A stretch of DNA of 64,000 bases. Source: Rossellomorea aquimaris. GTDB lineage: Bacteria; Bacillota; Bacilli; Bacillales; Bacillaceae_B. Each line of letters starts with the position of its first letter. The first letter of the stretch is position 1. Made by a program: the position numbers and the translations under genes. The notes under the pieces are model-generated. The model did no database searches. It saw only the letters and a list, made by a program, of their open reading frames with translations, and was not told the DNA's origin. Of the stretch, positions 36,678 through 46,109 are shown piece by piece. Where the stretch lies: positions 1-64,000 of the forward strand of contig NZ_QNRJ01000001.1 in assembly GCF_003315075.1 (NCBI RefSeq), in the 5' to 3' direction.

Positions 36678-37298
36678 TCACCCGATCAATTCATCAAACA
36701 ACAACACACGTGCAGGTGATGCATCGGTGTTGTCAATCTTTAGTGGAGCGGCAACCATGAAGTATTGGCCGGCTTCAACGTCTTTCAGTTGAAGTCCCTC
36801 CATGATGATGACTCCGCTTCCCATTAAACTTCGATGAGTAGGGTGTCCTTCCTGGGCTCTTTCGATACCAAGTGCATCGATTCCAACCCCTGAGATTTTT
36901 TTGTCTGCAAGGTACGCCGCTGCATCTTCTGCTACATAGATGAATTCAAAGTTGAATTCGGTATCCCATGAATTTTTTGTTTTAAAGAGGATGAAATCAT
37001 TCTCTTCAATTTCTAACCCTTCGATATCTTTGAGGCTGATTTTCTCATCCACTTTTGTTAGGTCGAATACTTTAACGGGACGAACGAGCTGCTCGATATC
37101 GATCGTTTCGATTGTTTCACCGTCGTTGATCATGTGAAGGGGAGCATCAACATGTGTTCCTGTATGAACATCCATTGAGATGCGGGACTCTGTTACATGA
37201 CCATTCGTTTTTGTATCGATTGTAGGTTGTTTTTCCGGTTTGTTCTTATAAACCGGCATTCCGTTAAAGATTGGGGCTGTTACATCATAAATTTTCAT
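36678..37298 (-). CDS. Cyclase-family metal-dependent hydrolase (kynurenine formamidase-like)
   Basis: 206 residues of the cyclase fold (PF04199). The metal-binding motif HTGTHVDAPLH lies near residue 45, with conserved late histidine (EGHPTHRSLM). Family members hydrolyse formyl-kynurenine, isatin or other amides and lactones; the substrate here is unknown. GTG at 37307 is in frame, but AAGGAAGGT (about 37310-37318 complement) fits the ATG at 37298. It starts 16 nt after the zwf stop, so it is cotranscribed with zwf. Given that link, a sugar lactone or a toxic by-product is conceivable but speculative. Confidence 0.82.
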   Translation of the reverse strand: MKIYDVTAPIFNGMPVYKNKPEKQPTIDTKTNGHVTESRISMDVHTGTHVDAPLHMINDGETIETIDIEQLVRPVKVFDLTKVDEKISLKDIEGLEIEENDFILFKTKNSWDTEFNFEFIYVAEDAAAYLADKKISGVGIDALGIERAQEGHPTHRSLMGSGVIIMEGLQLKDVEAGQYFMVAAPLKIDNTDASPARVLLFDELIG

Positions 37299-37314
37299 TG
37301 TTTCCACACCTTCC

Positions 37315-38823
37315 TTAGCATTGGTCTACGTCTAGATTCGCAATTGGCCACCAGTAGAAGCTATCTTTAGCCAGCAGGTTGTCGGCGGCTTTCGGACCCA
37401 TTGATCCTGCTGCGTAGTTCGGGAATTCTCCGTCACGTGTATGTTCCCATACTTCAGAAATCTTATCGACGAATGCCCAGGATAACTTCACTTCATCCCA
37501 ATGAGTGAAGTTGGTTGCATCCCCGCGCAGGCAATCCAATAGAAGCTTTTCGTATGCTTCCGGCGTGTTCATCCCGTCTACACTGGTGTTGGCAAAGTTT
37601 AGTTTTACAGGAGTCGTTTCAATGTTTTGTCCGGATTTTTTCACGTTTAAGTGAAGGGTGATTCCTTCTTCAGGCTGAATGTGAATCACTAATAAATTTG
37701 GTGCCAGTGGCTTGTCCGGATTGTAATACAGATTCATTGGAATATCTTTGAATTGGATGACGATTTTCGTTGACTTTGTTTCCATTCTCTTTCCTGTGCG
37801 GATGTAGAACGGAACTCCGGCCCAACGGAAGTTATCGATCATCAGTTTCCCGGCAACATACGTTTCGGTATTGGATTGATCATCCACGTTCTCTGCTTCG
37901 CGATAACCTGGCAGATCCTGATTACCGGAAGTTCCAGGCCCATATTGACCCCGCACGAAATAATCTTTCACTTCTTCATGTTCAAACGGACGCAGGGATC
38001 GTAATACACGGACTTTTTCACTACGGATTTCGTCTGTCGTCAATTTGATTGGAGGCTCCATGGCAAGTAGCGCAACCATTTGAAGCAGATGGTTTTGAAC
38101 CATATCGCGAAGAGCCCCACTCTTTTCGTAATAGCGTCCACGATCTTCGACACCCAGCTCTTCAGAGGAAGTGACCTGGATATTGGAGATGTAACGGTTG
38201 TTCCATAGGGGTTCAAACATCGCATTGGCGAAGCGGATGACTTCGATGTTTTGAACCATTTCTTTTCCAAGATAGTGGTCGATACGATAAATTTGATCCT
38301 CAGAGAACGATTCGCGGATTTGGCTGTTCAGTTTTTCGGCTGAAGGCAGGTCGTGACCGAATGGTTTTTCGATGACCAGTCGTTGGAAACCGTTTGTATC
38401 GGTTACACCTTGATTCTTCAGTTGCTCTGTAATCGTTCCGAAGAATTCAGGAGCCATCGCCAGGTAGAAAACGCGATTTCCTTCTAATTCATATGTTTCA
38501 TCCAGTTCATCAGAAAGATTCTTCAACGCTTTATATGAGTCACTGTTTGAAACATCATTCGGCTGATAGTAGAAATGAGAGACGAATTCATCTATGTTTT
38601 CGTTGCTGCCTAATGCTTTATGTACCGATGTTTTGACGTGTTCCTGGAACTCTTCATTCGACCATTCACGGCGTGCTACCCCTACAACGGCAAAACGCTT
38701 CGAAATTTTCCCTTTACGGAACAAGTGATAAAGAGATGGATAAAGCTTTCTTTTTGCTAAATCACCAGTGGCTCCAAAAATCGTAATGAGAGATGATGGT
38801 GCAGTTGAATTATTCAATGTCAT
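37315..38823 (-). CDS. zwf: Glucose-6-phosphate 1-dehydrogenase
   Basis: 502 residues, usual size. IFGATGDLAKRKLYPSL is the NADP-binding start and RIDHYLGKE the substrate/catalytic motif. First enzyme of the oxidative pentose phosphate pathway, giving 6-phosphogluconolactone. GTGAGGTC lies just before the ATG. In B. subtilis zwf and gndA face each other on opposite strands with little between; here a serine hydrolase, an acetyltransferase and the cyclase gene lie between. Confidence 0.95.
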   Translation of the reverse strand: MTLNNSTAPSSLITIFGATGDLAKRKLYPSLYHLFRKGKISKRFAVVGVARREWSNEEFQEHVKTSVHKALGSNENIDEFVSHFYYQPNDVSNSDSYKALKNLSDELDETYELEGNRVFYLAMAPEFFGTITEQLKNQGVTDTNGFQRLVIEKPFGHDLPSAEKLNSQIRESFSEDQIYRIDHYLGKEMVQNIEVIRFANAMFEPLWNNRYISNIQVTSSEELGVEDRGRYYEKSGALRDMVQNHLLQMVALLAMEPPIKLTTDEIRSEKVRVLRSLRPFEHEEVKDYFVRGQYGPGTSGNQDLPGYREAENVDDQSNTETYVAGKLMIDNFRWAGVPFYIRTGKRMETKSTKIVIQFKDIPMNLYYNPDKPLAPNLLVIHIQPEEGITLHLNVKKSGQNIETTPVKLNFANTSVDGMNTPEAYEKLLLDCLRGDATNFTHWDEVKLSWAFVDKISEVWEHTRDGEFPNYAAGSMGPKAADNLLAKDSFYWWPIANLDVDQC

Positions 38824-39130
38824 GACCTCACTTTATCTTGTTGCTAGCTTATTTAATGTATGTCTTCTTATTTAATATCCTATACAATTACTTAATTTTA
38901 AAGACTTATGGTTCAATTAGCAAATTATATGCTGATGACTTTTTTTATTAAAAACATGAAAACGTTTTATGCAGAATCTCTACGTCATTATATTGGCTTT
39001 AATTCACGTTCTTATTACTCAATTATGTTTCAGGGGGTGATAATGCGGTATGGACGATGGGAGAGAAAGGTAAATAATCGTTGGATGTGCTAAAATAATG
39101 GCAGTATGGCTCATCATAGGAGTGAATAAG
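38824..39130. other. Divergent intergenic region zwf / rnz
   Basis: About 300 nt, AT-rich. It must hold the zwf and rnz promoters. A 61-codon ORF at 38908-39093 has no ribosome binding site and odd composition and is not accepted. ATGAAAACGTTTTATG (38955-38970) is cre-like with two mismatches at one side. Confidence 0.4.
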
Positions 39131-40057
39131 TTGGAACTATTATTTTTAGGAACCGGGGCTGGAGTACCCGCTAAACTCCGGAATGTAACCAGTATTGCTT
39201 TGAAATTATTAGAAGAACGCGGTGCGGTTTGGCTTTTTGATTGTGGGGAAGCAACGCAGCATCAAATTTTACATACTAGCTTGAAACCGAGAAGAATAGA
39301 GAAGATTTTCATCACCCACTTACACGGGGATCATATATACGGGCTGCCGGGATTATTAGGCAGCCGCTCCTTTCAAGGTGGAGAGTCCCAGCTTACGGTA
39401 TATGGACCCAAGGGAATCAAAGAGTATATCCACGTGTCTCTATCAGTCAGCCGGACGCATCTTCTATATCCCCTTGAAGTGATCGAGATCGAAGAAGGGA
39501 CCGTCTTTGAAGATGAAGGGTTTATTGTAGAGGCGAGGGGGCTGGATCATGCTCTTCCTACCTTCGGATACCGTGTGGTGGAAAAGGATAAACCGGGTGT
39601 CCTTCAAGTTGATCAATTACAGGAAAGAGGTATTCAACCGGGACCCGTCTACAAGAAATTAAAATTAGGTGAAGCTGTTCAGCTGGAGGACGGCACTGAA
39701 CTCAATGGAGAGGATTTTCTTGGACCTTCGATTCCAGGACGGGTTGTCACGGTCCTTGGAGACACCAGGGTTTGTCCAAGTGCTGTCGATTTGGGAAGGT
39801 CAGCAGATGTACTCATTCATGAAGCGACCTTCAATCGGGATCAGGAGGAAATGGCCCGTGAATATTTCCATTCGACGACAAAGCAAGCAGGAGAGACAGC
39901 TTTACAAGCAGGGGCTAAATTGCTGTTTTTAACCCATATTTCTTCCCGATATGCAAAAGAGTCATGGGAAGAGTTGGAAAGGGAAGCAAGGGAAGTCTTT
40001 TCAGAATCCTATATCGCAAAAGATTTCATGGAGTACGTAATACCTGTAAGGAAGTGA
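39131..40057 (+). CDS. rnz: Ribonuclease Z
   Basis: 308 residues (B. subtilis YqjK/Rnz has 307). Metallo-beta-lactamase fold that cuts the 3' trailer of CCA-less tRNA precursors. [15 protein letters not shown] starts the protein and [17 protein letters not shown] is the zinc motif; [17 protein letters not shown] belongs to the flexible arm. The frame is open from 39098, but AGGAGTG lies 8 nt before the TTG at 39131, and the length then fits the family. Confidence 0.94.
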   Translation: MELLFLGTGAGVPAKLRNVTSIALKLLEERGAVWLFDCGEATQHQILHTSLKPRRIEKIFITHLHGDHIYGLPGLLGSRSFQGGESQLTVYGPKGIKEYIHVSLSVSRTHLLYPLEVIEIEEGTVFEDEGFIVEARGLDHALPTFGYRVVEKDKPGVLQVDQLQERGIQPGPVYKKLKLGEAVQLEDGTELNGEDFLGPSIPGRVVTVLGDTRVCPSAVDLGRSADVLIHEATFNRDQEEMAREYFHSTTKQAGETALQAGAKLLFLTHISSRYAKESWEELEREAREVFSESYIAKDFMEYVIPVRK

Positions 40058-40067
40058 GGGGAAGCAA

Positions 40068-40607
40068 ATGAAGACGATTTATTTGGTGCGCCATGCGAAA
40101 GCCGAAGGGCAGCCTTTTCATTCTCCGTTAACGGAGGTGGGGAAACAGCAAGCGGTCGAATTGGCTGCATTTCTGGAAAGCCGATCGATTGAGGCAATCT
40201 ATTCCAGTCCTTTTGTAAGAACCATAGATACTATATCACCATTTGCCAAACAGACCGGATTAACGATTCAAGAAGACGATCGCTTGGGAGAAAGAGTATT
40301 AAGTGATCGGGAGCTTCCTGATTGGATGGAAAAGTTAAAGGATAGCTTTGATGACTTTTCTCTTGTTTTACCTGGTGGAGAATCGAATGACCAGGCAATG
40401 GAGAGAGCAAGGTCTTTTATAGAAAACGTATTAGAAAAAGAAGAAGATCATGTGGTGTGTGTGAGTCATGGAAACTTAACGACGCTGCTTTTGAAATTAT
40501 TTGATGAGAAATACGGATATGATGAGCTGCTTGCACTTTCCAATCCTGATGTTTATGTAGTAAAAGTCGAAGAAGACGAGGCAATTGTTCAACGGATCTG
40601 GGAGTAA
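40068..40607 (+). CDS. Histidine phosphatase family protein
   Basis: 179 residues of the phosphoglycerate mutase-like superfamily. The catalytic RHA motif (LVRHAKAEG) is at residues 6-9, YSSPFVRTIDT follows, and CVSHGNLTTLLL carries the second histidine. GAGGGGAAGCAA precedes the ATG, 10 nt after rnz, suggesting cotranscription. The phosphorylated substrate is unknown. Confidence 0.88.
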   Translation: MKTIYLVRHAKAEGQPFHSPLTEVGKQQAVELAAFLESRSIEAIYSSPFVRTIDTISPFAKQTGLTIQEDDRLGERVLSDRELPDWMEKLKDSFDDFSLVLPGGESNDQAMERARSFIENVLEKEEDHVVCVSHGNLTTLLLKLFDEKYGYDELLALSNPDVYVVKVEEDEAIVQRIWE

Positions 40608-40633
40608 GTTCATAGAGGAAAAGGGGAGTAAGA

Positions 40634-41389
40634 ATGAAGGAAATCACATTTGACCATATTTATAATCCAGGTCATGAAATAGGAGAGAATGATCTCTATA
40701 AACATATTCATTTTCCAGAAATGTTAACAAGGTATGATAGTAACTTTCTTGAACTCAAAAAGCATCCAACCCTGGCTGAATTTAAAGAGGCTGCTCACTT
40801 TTTAAGAGAATTTCATCAATCAAAAGGGCAAAAGCATGTGAAATTTTATTTTCCCCGGGATACAAAACCAACAGATGAGTTTATGGATTATTTTAAACGT
40901 GAAGGGTATGAATCAGGATTTAATGAACTATACAGTATAGAACCTGGTCAATTTCCTTCTATAGAAGACAATCCTGATATTGAAGTGAAAGTGGTGACCG
41001 ACAGGGAATTGGATGCGTACCTGGCATTTCAATATAGGGAGGATCTTGAATACGGTGAAGCCTTCGCAAATCAAAAGGTCGATATGCATAAGAGGAATTT
41101 TCAAAATCCCCGTTTGATGCAGCTCCTCGCTTTCGATAAGGGGACCCCGGCCGGATCCGTGGATGTGATCATTGAAGACGGGACAGCAGAAATCGATGGA
41201 CTGATGGTTCATGAATCGTTTCAAAAGAAGGGCATCGGCAGCAGGCTGCAACAGTTCGTCATGAGACAGTTCCCAGAAAAAACCGTGATTCTGGTAGCGG
41301 ATGGAGAGGACACACCGAGATTGATGTATCAAAAACAAAACTACCGTTGTTTAGGGTTCAGGTATGAAGTCCAAAAAGTGTATGAATAA
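40634..41389 (+). CDS. GNAT-family N-acetyltransferase
   Basis: 251 residues. An N-terminal half of unclear function is followed by a GNAT domain (about 120-250) with the acetyl-CoA loop QKKGIGSRLQQFV. Late residues YQKQNYRCLGFRYEVQKVY are typical of the family. GGGGAGTAAGA precedes the ATG. It lies 26 nt after the phosphatase gene, same strand. Substrate unknown. Confidence 0.83.
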   Translation: MKEITFDHIYNPGHEIGENDLYKHIHFPEMLTRYDSNFLELKKHPTLAEFKEAAHFLREFHQSKGQKHVKFYFPRDTKPTDEFMDYFKREGYESGFNELYSIEPGQFPSIEDNPDIEVKVVTDRELDAYLAFQYREDLEYGEAFANQKVDMHKRNFQNPRLMQLLAFDKGTPAGSVDVIIEDGTAEIDGLMVHESFQKKGIGSRLQQFVMRQFPEKTVILVADGEDTPRLMYQKQNYRCLGFRYEVQKVYE

Positions 41390-41431
41390 AATAAGAGAGC
41401 TGCACGCCCGTTGGCATGCAGCTCTCTTATT
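41389..41431. terminator. Bidirectional terminator between convergent genes
   Basis: AATAAGAGAGCTGCAcGCC (41390-41408) pairs with GGCaTGCAGCTCTCTTATT (41413-41431) with one mismatch. It serves the acetyltransferase gene and namA. Confidence 0.85.
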
Positions 41432-41450
41432 AAGTCTGACAAAACATTCC

Positions 41451-42467
41451 TTACCAGGCGCGATCATACTGCTTAGGCGCTTCGATCTCTACACCCAGGT
41501 CTTTGGCTGCCGTCCTTGGCCAGTATGGGTCACGAAGTAATTCACGAGCGAGTAAGACGAGGTCGGCACGGTCGTTTTGTAGGATTTCTTCTGCCTGAAT
41601 GCCTGTCGTAATCAGCCCGACTGCACCTGTATCGATCTTCGCTTCTTTTTTAATGGTTTCAGCAAGCTTCACCTGATAACCAGGGAAGACCGGGATTCGC
41701 GCGGGTACGACGGCACCGGAGCTTACATCGATCAGATCGACTCCTTGTTCCTTCATCCATTGGGCGAATACCACATAGTCTTCAACGTCCAATCCATCTT
41801 GGTTATAATCTTTGGCCGAAACACGAACAAGGAGAGGTCCGTCCCATACTTGTTGAATTCCGTCGATGACTTCACGAAGGAAGCGGTAACGGTTCTCAGC
41901 AGATCCACCGTATTCGTCCGTACGTTTATTGGAAAGCGGGGACAGGAATTCGTTGATGAGATATCCATGTGCCCCGTGAATCTCAATCACATCAAAGCCC
42001 GCTTTCTTCGCTCTTTCGGCTCCTTTGATGAAGGCATTGATCGTCTCTTTAATATCATTCGCCGTCATTTCTACAGGTGTTTTCATCTCATCGTTGAACG
42101 GGATGGCAGATGGAGCAAGAATATCTCCTTCGAGTACGGCCTTTCTTCCTGCATGAGCAAGTTGAATACCTGTCTTCGCACCCTGTTCTTTGATTAACTC
42201 CACTAACTCTCTTAATCCTTCAATATGCCCGTCATCCCAAATCCCTAAATCTTGAGGGGAGATTCTTCCTTGGGGCGTGACAGCTGTAGCTTCCTGAATG
42301 ATGAGCCCAACGCCTCCCACTGCACGGCTTGTATAATGAGTACGATGCCAGTTCTCGACTTTTCCGTCTTCGTTATGAGAAGAATACATGCACATAGGTG
42401 CCATGACAATTCGATTCTTCAGTTCCACATCTTTAAGCGTATATGGTTGAAATAGCTTTGCGTTCAT
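41451..42467 (-). CDS. namA: NADPH dehydrogenase NamA (YqjM, old yellow enzyme)
   Basis: 338 residues, the exact length class of YqjM. FMN-dependent ene-reductase of the thermophilic-like OYE branch. APMCMYSS near residue 25 holds the conserved active-site Cys that tunes flavin potential, and [20 protein letters not shown] and [11 protein letters not shown] are flavin-binding segments. It reduces activated alkenes such as oxidised metabolites; expressed in B. subtilis under oxidative and electrophile stress. AAGGTGATCAGAA precedes the ATG. Confidence 0.94.
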   Translation of the reverse strand: MNAKLFQPYTLKDVELKNRIVMAPMCMYSSHNEDGKVENWHRTHYTSRAVGGVGLIIQEATAVTPQGRISPQDLGIWDDGHIEGLRELVELIKEQGAKTGIQLAHAGRKAVLEGDILAPSAIPFNDEMKTPVEMTANDIKETINAFIKGAERAKKAGFDVIEIHGAHGYLINEFLSPLSNKRTDEYGGSAENRYRFLREVIDGIQQVWDGPLLVRVSAKDYNQDGLDVEDYVVFAQWMKEQGVDLIDVSSGAVVPARIPVFPGYQVKLAETIKKEAKIDTGAVGLITTGIQAEEILQNDRADLVLLARELLRDPYWPRTAAKDLGVEIEAPKQYDRAW

Positions 42468-42566
42468 TTCTGATCACCTTCCATGACGTGGTATTTATTT
42501 CGGGTTTCTAAATAGTACTACACATGAATTATAACAACACCTTTTTTGTTAGAAAAGAAATGTGCT

Positions 42567-43718
42567 TTACTTTCTTCTCTGCTTCAGTTCCTTATACGAA
42601 TAAACCGTTCCACGCCATTCGATTCCGCCTCGTTTAAAGGTTAAAAACGTAGCTCGTCCAATGGAATAGATAAATAATAGGGCTGTTACAGGTAATGCAA
42701 GAAAAAGAAGAGGAGACTCATTCGTCATCTGCTTTATGACTTTGAAATAAGTGATGCCAATGAATAAAATGATCAATAGACTCACGATTCGAATGGGAGG
42801 TGACGCTGAAAAAATCGTGATGAAAGGGAGTACCGTAGAGCAGAAGATTCCAAACATGGCAAACACAACGAGCAGCATGGAATAATGCAGGCCGGCAAAT
42901 GTATTTTTTTCCAATCCGTTGAAGGCTTCTTTCAAGGATCGATACCATTCCACTTCCAGATGCTGAAGGGCCGTGAGGAAAAATTGTTTTTTATGGTGTT
43001 TCTTTATCTGAACCCCCAGCTGCAGATCATCATCGGGCATATCCTTAATGGCTTCGTGAGTACCGATTTCCTCATAAGCCGGTCGGGTGATGAGGTTGAA
43101 GGCTCCAATGCCCATACCTGTCTTAGAGGAGGGATCGTTCGCTTTCCAGGGTCTTTTATAAAAAGAGAAACCAAATAAGAAAAAAGCCACAAAGCTCTTT
43201 AACCAAAAGGATCCCGATCGAATATTAGGAGCCAGTGTAACGTGGTCCAGTTTCTGTGAATGAAGAAAGGACACCGCTCTGGATAAGATGGTGGGGTCCT
43301 TAAAGATGATGTCGGCATCGGTGAAAAGGATCAGGTCTCCTTTTGCCATTTGATACCCTTTATACAATGCCTTATTTTTTCCCAGCCATCCCTGTTCCAG
43401 TGAGTCGATATGAAGTACGCTGATTCGTTTATCCAATTCGGCCAAAGCTTCAAGCTTTTCAGGAGTTCCATCTGTTGAACGATCATTGACTAAGATCCAT
43501 TCAATTTGGTGATAGTCCTGTTTCAGCTGCGACAGGATGCTGTCTGTTATCGTGTCTTCTTCGTTTCTCGCCGGTACGATGACAGACAGGAGCGGCCCTT
43601 GAACTGTATAGGAAAATTCTTGAATGGAAGAGAGCTTTGATAAGCCCCTCCACACATCAATGGTAAGAACCAGCCAGACCGCAAGTACAGTGTAAAGTAG
43701 AATGAGTAGGGAAATCAT
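42567..43718 (-). CDS. Membrane-bound family 2 glycosyltransferase
   Basis: 383 residues from the ATG at 43718 (407 from a GTG at 43790). A hydrophobic N-terminal anchor is followed by a GT2 domain with VPARNEEDT and the metal-binding FTDADIIF, and three C-terminal membrane spans. The layout recalls the carotenoid glycosyltransferase CrtQ and relatives, but no carotenoid genes are near. GAAGGT lies 8 nt before the inner ATG; the outer GTG touches the end of proI. It follows proI closely on the same strand. Acceptor unknown. Confidence 0.82.
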   Translation of the reverse strand: MISLLILLYTVLAVWLVLTIDVWRGLSKLSSIQEFSYTVQGPLLSVIVPARNEEDTITDSILSQLKQDYHQIEWILVNDRSTDGTPEKLEALAELDKRISVLHIDSLEQGWLGKNKALYKGYQMAKGDLILFTDADIIFKDPTILSRAVSFLHSQKLDHVTLAPNIRSGSFWLKSFVAFFLFGFSFYKRPWKANDPSSKTGMGIGAFNLITRPAYEEIGTHEAIKDMPDDDLQLGVQIKKHHKKQFFLTALQHLEVEWYRSLKEAFNGLEKNTFAGLHYSMLLVVFAMFGIFCSTVLPFITIFSASPPIRIVSLLIILFIGITYFKVIKQMTNESPLLFLALPVTALLFIYSIGRATFLTFKRGGIEWRGTVYSYKELKQRRK

Positions 43719-43791
43719 TGTGCCGACCTTCTTTTTTGCATTGATTGTATCAATGGAAATTGACATTTGCGAATGATGATGGGTTTTCACC

Positions 43792-44610
43792 TTATTTTTT
43801 CACAGATTGTTTTTTTAATTCCTTCCCAAGAACTTCAGAACGGTTTTTCGCAGATGAGACACATTGGAAAAAGGCATCTCTAACCTGGTAATCTTCCAAT
43901 GTGGTGATTCCCGCCTCTGTCGTTCCACCTGGACTGGTCACGTTTCTCCTTAATTCCCGGGCTTCCAAACCGGATTCTGCAAGCATTGCACTTGCCCCTG
44001 CAATCGTTTGGGTAACGAGGCTTTTAGCGAGTTCCTCCTGCAGACCTAACTCTACTGCCGCATTCTTAAGTAATTCAGCTACATAATAAATATAAGCAGG
44101 TCCGCTGCCTGATAGAGCCGTTATAAGGTCTAATTGTTCTTCCGCTACTTCCACTGCTGTTCCTACGGATTGGAATAATGTTGTCGTCCATTCTTTCTGG
44201 GAGTCAGAGAGGTACCGGTTGAACGATACTGCCGTAGCTGATTTTCCCATGGCCGCACTGGTATTGGGCATGGCTCTTGCAATGGCTCCGTTAAAGGAAA
44301 GTTTGTCGCTAATATGTTCCATGGTGATCCCTGCTAATACAGAAATGACCACCGTATCCCTTGAAAGGTGGGTCCTGATAGAATCTGCTGCCTCATGAAA
44401 GTCTTTTGGTTTCATGGCCAGAATGACGACGTCGTATGGTGAATCATGTTCTACATGACGCACACCGAATTCGTGCACGATTTCGTTTAAACGCTCTTGG
44501 TTGGCCCGATTGGTAACATGCACTTTTTCATTCATCAGGACCCCGGCTTTCAGAGCTCCACTCATTAAAGCGTAAGCCATCGACCCTGCTCCAATAAACA
44601 ATGTCTTCAT
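43792..44610 (-). CDS. proI: Pyrroline-5-carboxylate reductase ProI
   Basis: 272 residues. FIGAGSMAYALMSGAL is the NAD(P)-binding start; AMPNTSAAMGKS and ALSGSGPAYIYYVAELL plus TSPGGTTEAGI are the conserved substrate-side segments of ProC-type enzymes. Last step of proline synthesis. GAGGAGGAATGAACGA precedes the ATG. It lies behind a T-box leader, so its expression follows uncharged tRNA-Pro, as for B. subtilis proI (yqjO). Confidence 0.94.
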   Translation of the reverse strand: MKTLFIGAGSMAYALMSGALKAGVLMNEKVHVTNRANQERLNEIVHEFGVRHVEHDSPYDVVILAMKPKDFHEAADSIRTHLSRDTVVISVLAGITMEHISDKLSFNGAIARAMPNTSAAMGKSATAVSFNRYLSDSQKEWTTTLFQSVGTAVEVAEEQLDLITALSGSGPAYIYYVAELLKNAAVELGLQEELAKSLVTQTIAGASAMLAESGLEARELRRNVTSPGGTTEAGITTLEDYQVRDAFFQCVSSAKNRSEVLGKELKKQSVKK

Positions 44611-44639
44611 TCGTTCATTCCTCCTCCGTAATTTCCGAA

Positions 44640-44890
44640 AAAAAAACAGACCCTCTCATCCATAAAGGACGAAAGGGTCTGCTTCCGTGGTACCACCTTG
44701 TTTTGTTCATTCCTCACTGGACGAAACGAACACACTTCACTTCCATGTAACGCTGGAAAAACGTTCTGCTTTAAGACGCTCAAAAGGCAGGTTCACAAAT
44801 AGAGGGGATGACGGTGCCTTTCAGCCGGTGGGCACCGATCTCTAACATCATCTATTCATTACTAGTCTTTATCATCGCTTTTTCTTTTAT
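44640..44890 (-). promoter_or_regulatory. T-box riboswitch of proI (probable tRNA-Pro type)
   Basis: On the minus strand, the invariant T-box sequence AGGTGGTACCACGG is at 44688-44699 (complement). It is followed by a terminator, CAGACCCTTTCGTCC pairing with GGATGAGAGGGTCTG, and a T-run at 44641-44646. The T-box can pair instead to form the antiterminator. Upstream, a long Stem I is visible with distal GGTGCC/GGCACC and lower AATAGA/TCTATT pairing. The bulge between them reads CATCCCC, which can supply a proline codon (CCC or CCU). The specifier choice is inferred from the gene. Confidence 0.9.
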
Positions 44891-44891
44891 C

Positions 44892-44920
44892 ATTATGTAA
44901 GGTGACTTTTCAATGGTAAA
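44892..44920 (-). promoter_or_regulatory. Putative promoter of the proI T-box transcript
   Basis: On the minus strand TTTACC (44920-44915), a 17-nt spacer and CATAAT (44897-44892), directly before the leader RNA. Confidence 0.5.
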
Positions 44921-45133
44921 CGTATATTATAGGTGATTATCATAGAAAGACAGCTTATCTGTCAAGTGATTATTTCAGTATATTCAATCATTTTAAAAAT
45001 GACATTTGTTTGGAAAAAATGTACACTATTAAATGAAGGGTCATTCATTTTTTGTTAACATCAAAGAAATGAATTGGTGAGGGCATGTCGTTTTGGCTGC
45101 CTACCCTTTTATTATGGAGAATGTGGTGAATTT

Positions 45134-46093
45134 ATGACAACTTTAGTGAATAATATGGCAAAAATTACTCTATCAACTCCTTTTGCCGTTGGAGATGTGA
45201 ATGTGTATTTGGTTAAAGGGGACGCCTTGACATTGGTGGACGCAGGGCCCCTTACAGATACAGCCTGGGTACAGTTGACCGAGCAATTATCCCTTTTGGG
45301 GTATACACCTCAAGATATTGAACAAATTGTTCTGACCCATCATCATCCCGATCACGCGGGGCTCCTTGATCGGTTTTCTTCCTCCGTCAAAATATATGGT
45401 CATCCCTATAACAAGTTTTGGCTGAATCGCAACGAATATTTTCATGAAGTGTATGATCGCTTCTTCCTTCAATTGGCGATAGAATCTGGTTTACCTCAAG
45501 AGTATCTTCGAGCAATTCATAAATTTAAGAGTCCTTTGAAATTTATGGGGAACCGAAAACTGGATATTGAAATAAAGGAAGGGGACGTCATACCCGGAAT
45601 GGAAGACTGGACGATCATTGAAACGTTAGGGCATGCTCAGAGTCACTTATCCTTTTACCGGGAGAGTGATGGTGTTCTGATAGCCGGAGATCATATACTC
45701 GCGAATATTTCTCCTAACCCACTCATTGAACCTCCTTTTGAAGGGGAGCCGGAACGTTCAAAGCCATTGCTTCAATACAATGAGTCTTTGAAAAAGTTAT
45801 TGTCTATTCCCATTTCCCTTGCCTATACAGGTCATGGGGACAATATTACGGATGTTCATGGATTAATTCCCAGGAGATTAGGGAAACAGGATGAAAGAGC
45901 ACGCGGGGTACTCGAAATGATCAAAGGTAACCGTCTGACCGTATTCGACATCTGTAAGACACTATTTCCTTCCGTCTATCAAAAGGAACTGGGCCTGACA
46001 CTGTCTGAAACAATCGGACAATTGGATTATCTTGAATCACTTCACTACATAAAGAAAGAATCGCACGAAGGAATCTATTATTATTTTGCCTAG
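45134..46093 (+). CDS. yqjP: MBL-fold metallo-hydrolase (YqjP)
   Basis: 319 residues from the ATG at 45134, equal to B. subtilis YqjP. The zinc motif THHHPDHAG and later TLGHAQSHLSFY, AGDHIL and YTGHGD complete the metal site; the C-terminal 60 residues form a winged-helix-like domain. The frame is open from 45074, but the short GGTGA box sits just before 45134. Function in the cell is unknown. Confidence 0.88.
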   Translation: MTTLVNNMAKITLSTPFAVGDVNVYLVKGDALTLVDAGPLTDTAWVQLTEQLSLLGYTPQDIEQIVLTHHHPDHAGLLDRFSSSVKIYGHPYNKFWLNRNEYFHEVYDRFFLQLAIESGLPQEYLRAIHKFKSPLKFMGNRKLDIEIKEGDVIPGMEDWTIIETLGHAQSHLSFYRESDGVLIAGDHILANISPNPLIEPPFEGEPERSKPLLQYNESLKKLLSIPISLAYTGHGDNITDVHGLIPRRLGKQDERARGVLEMIKGNRLTVFDICKTLFPSVYQKELGLTLSETIGQLDYLESLHYIKKESHEGIYYYFA

Positions 46094-46109
46094 AAAGATG
46101 GGACGAGAC

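Noticed and set aside
38908..39093. 61-codon ORF upstream of rnz
   Set aside because: No ribosome binding site, biased composition, and it fills a divergent promoter region; no recognisable family.
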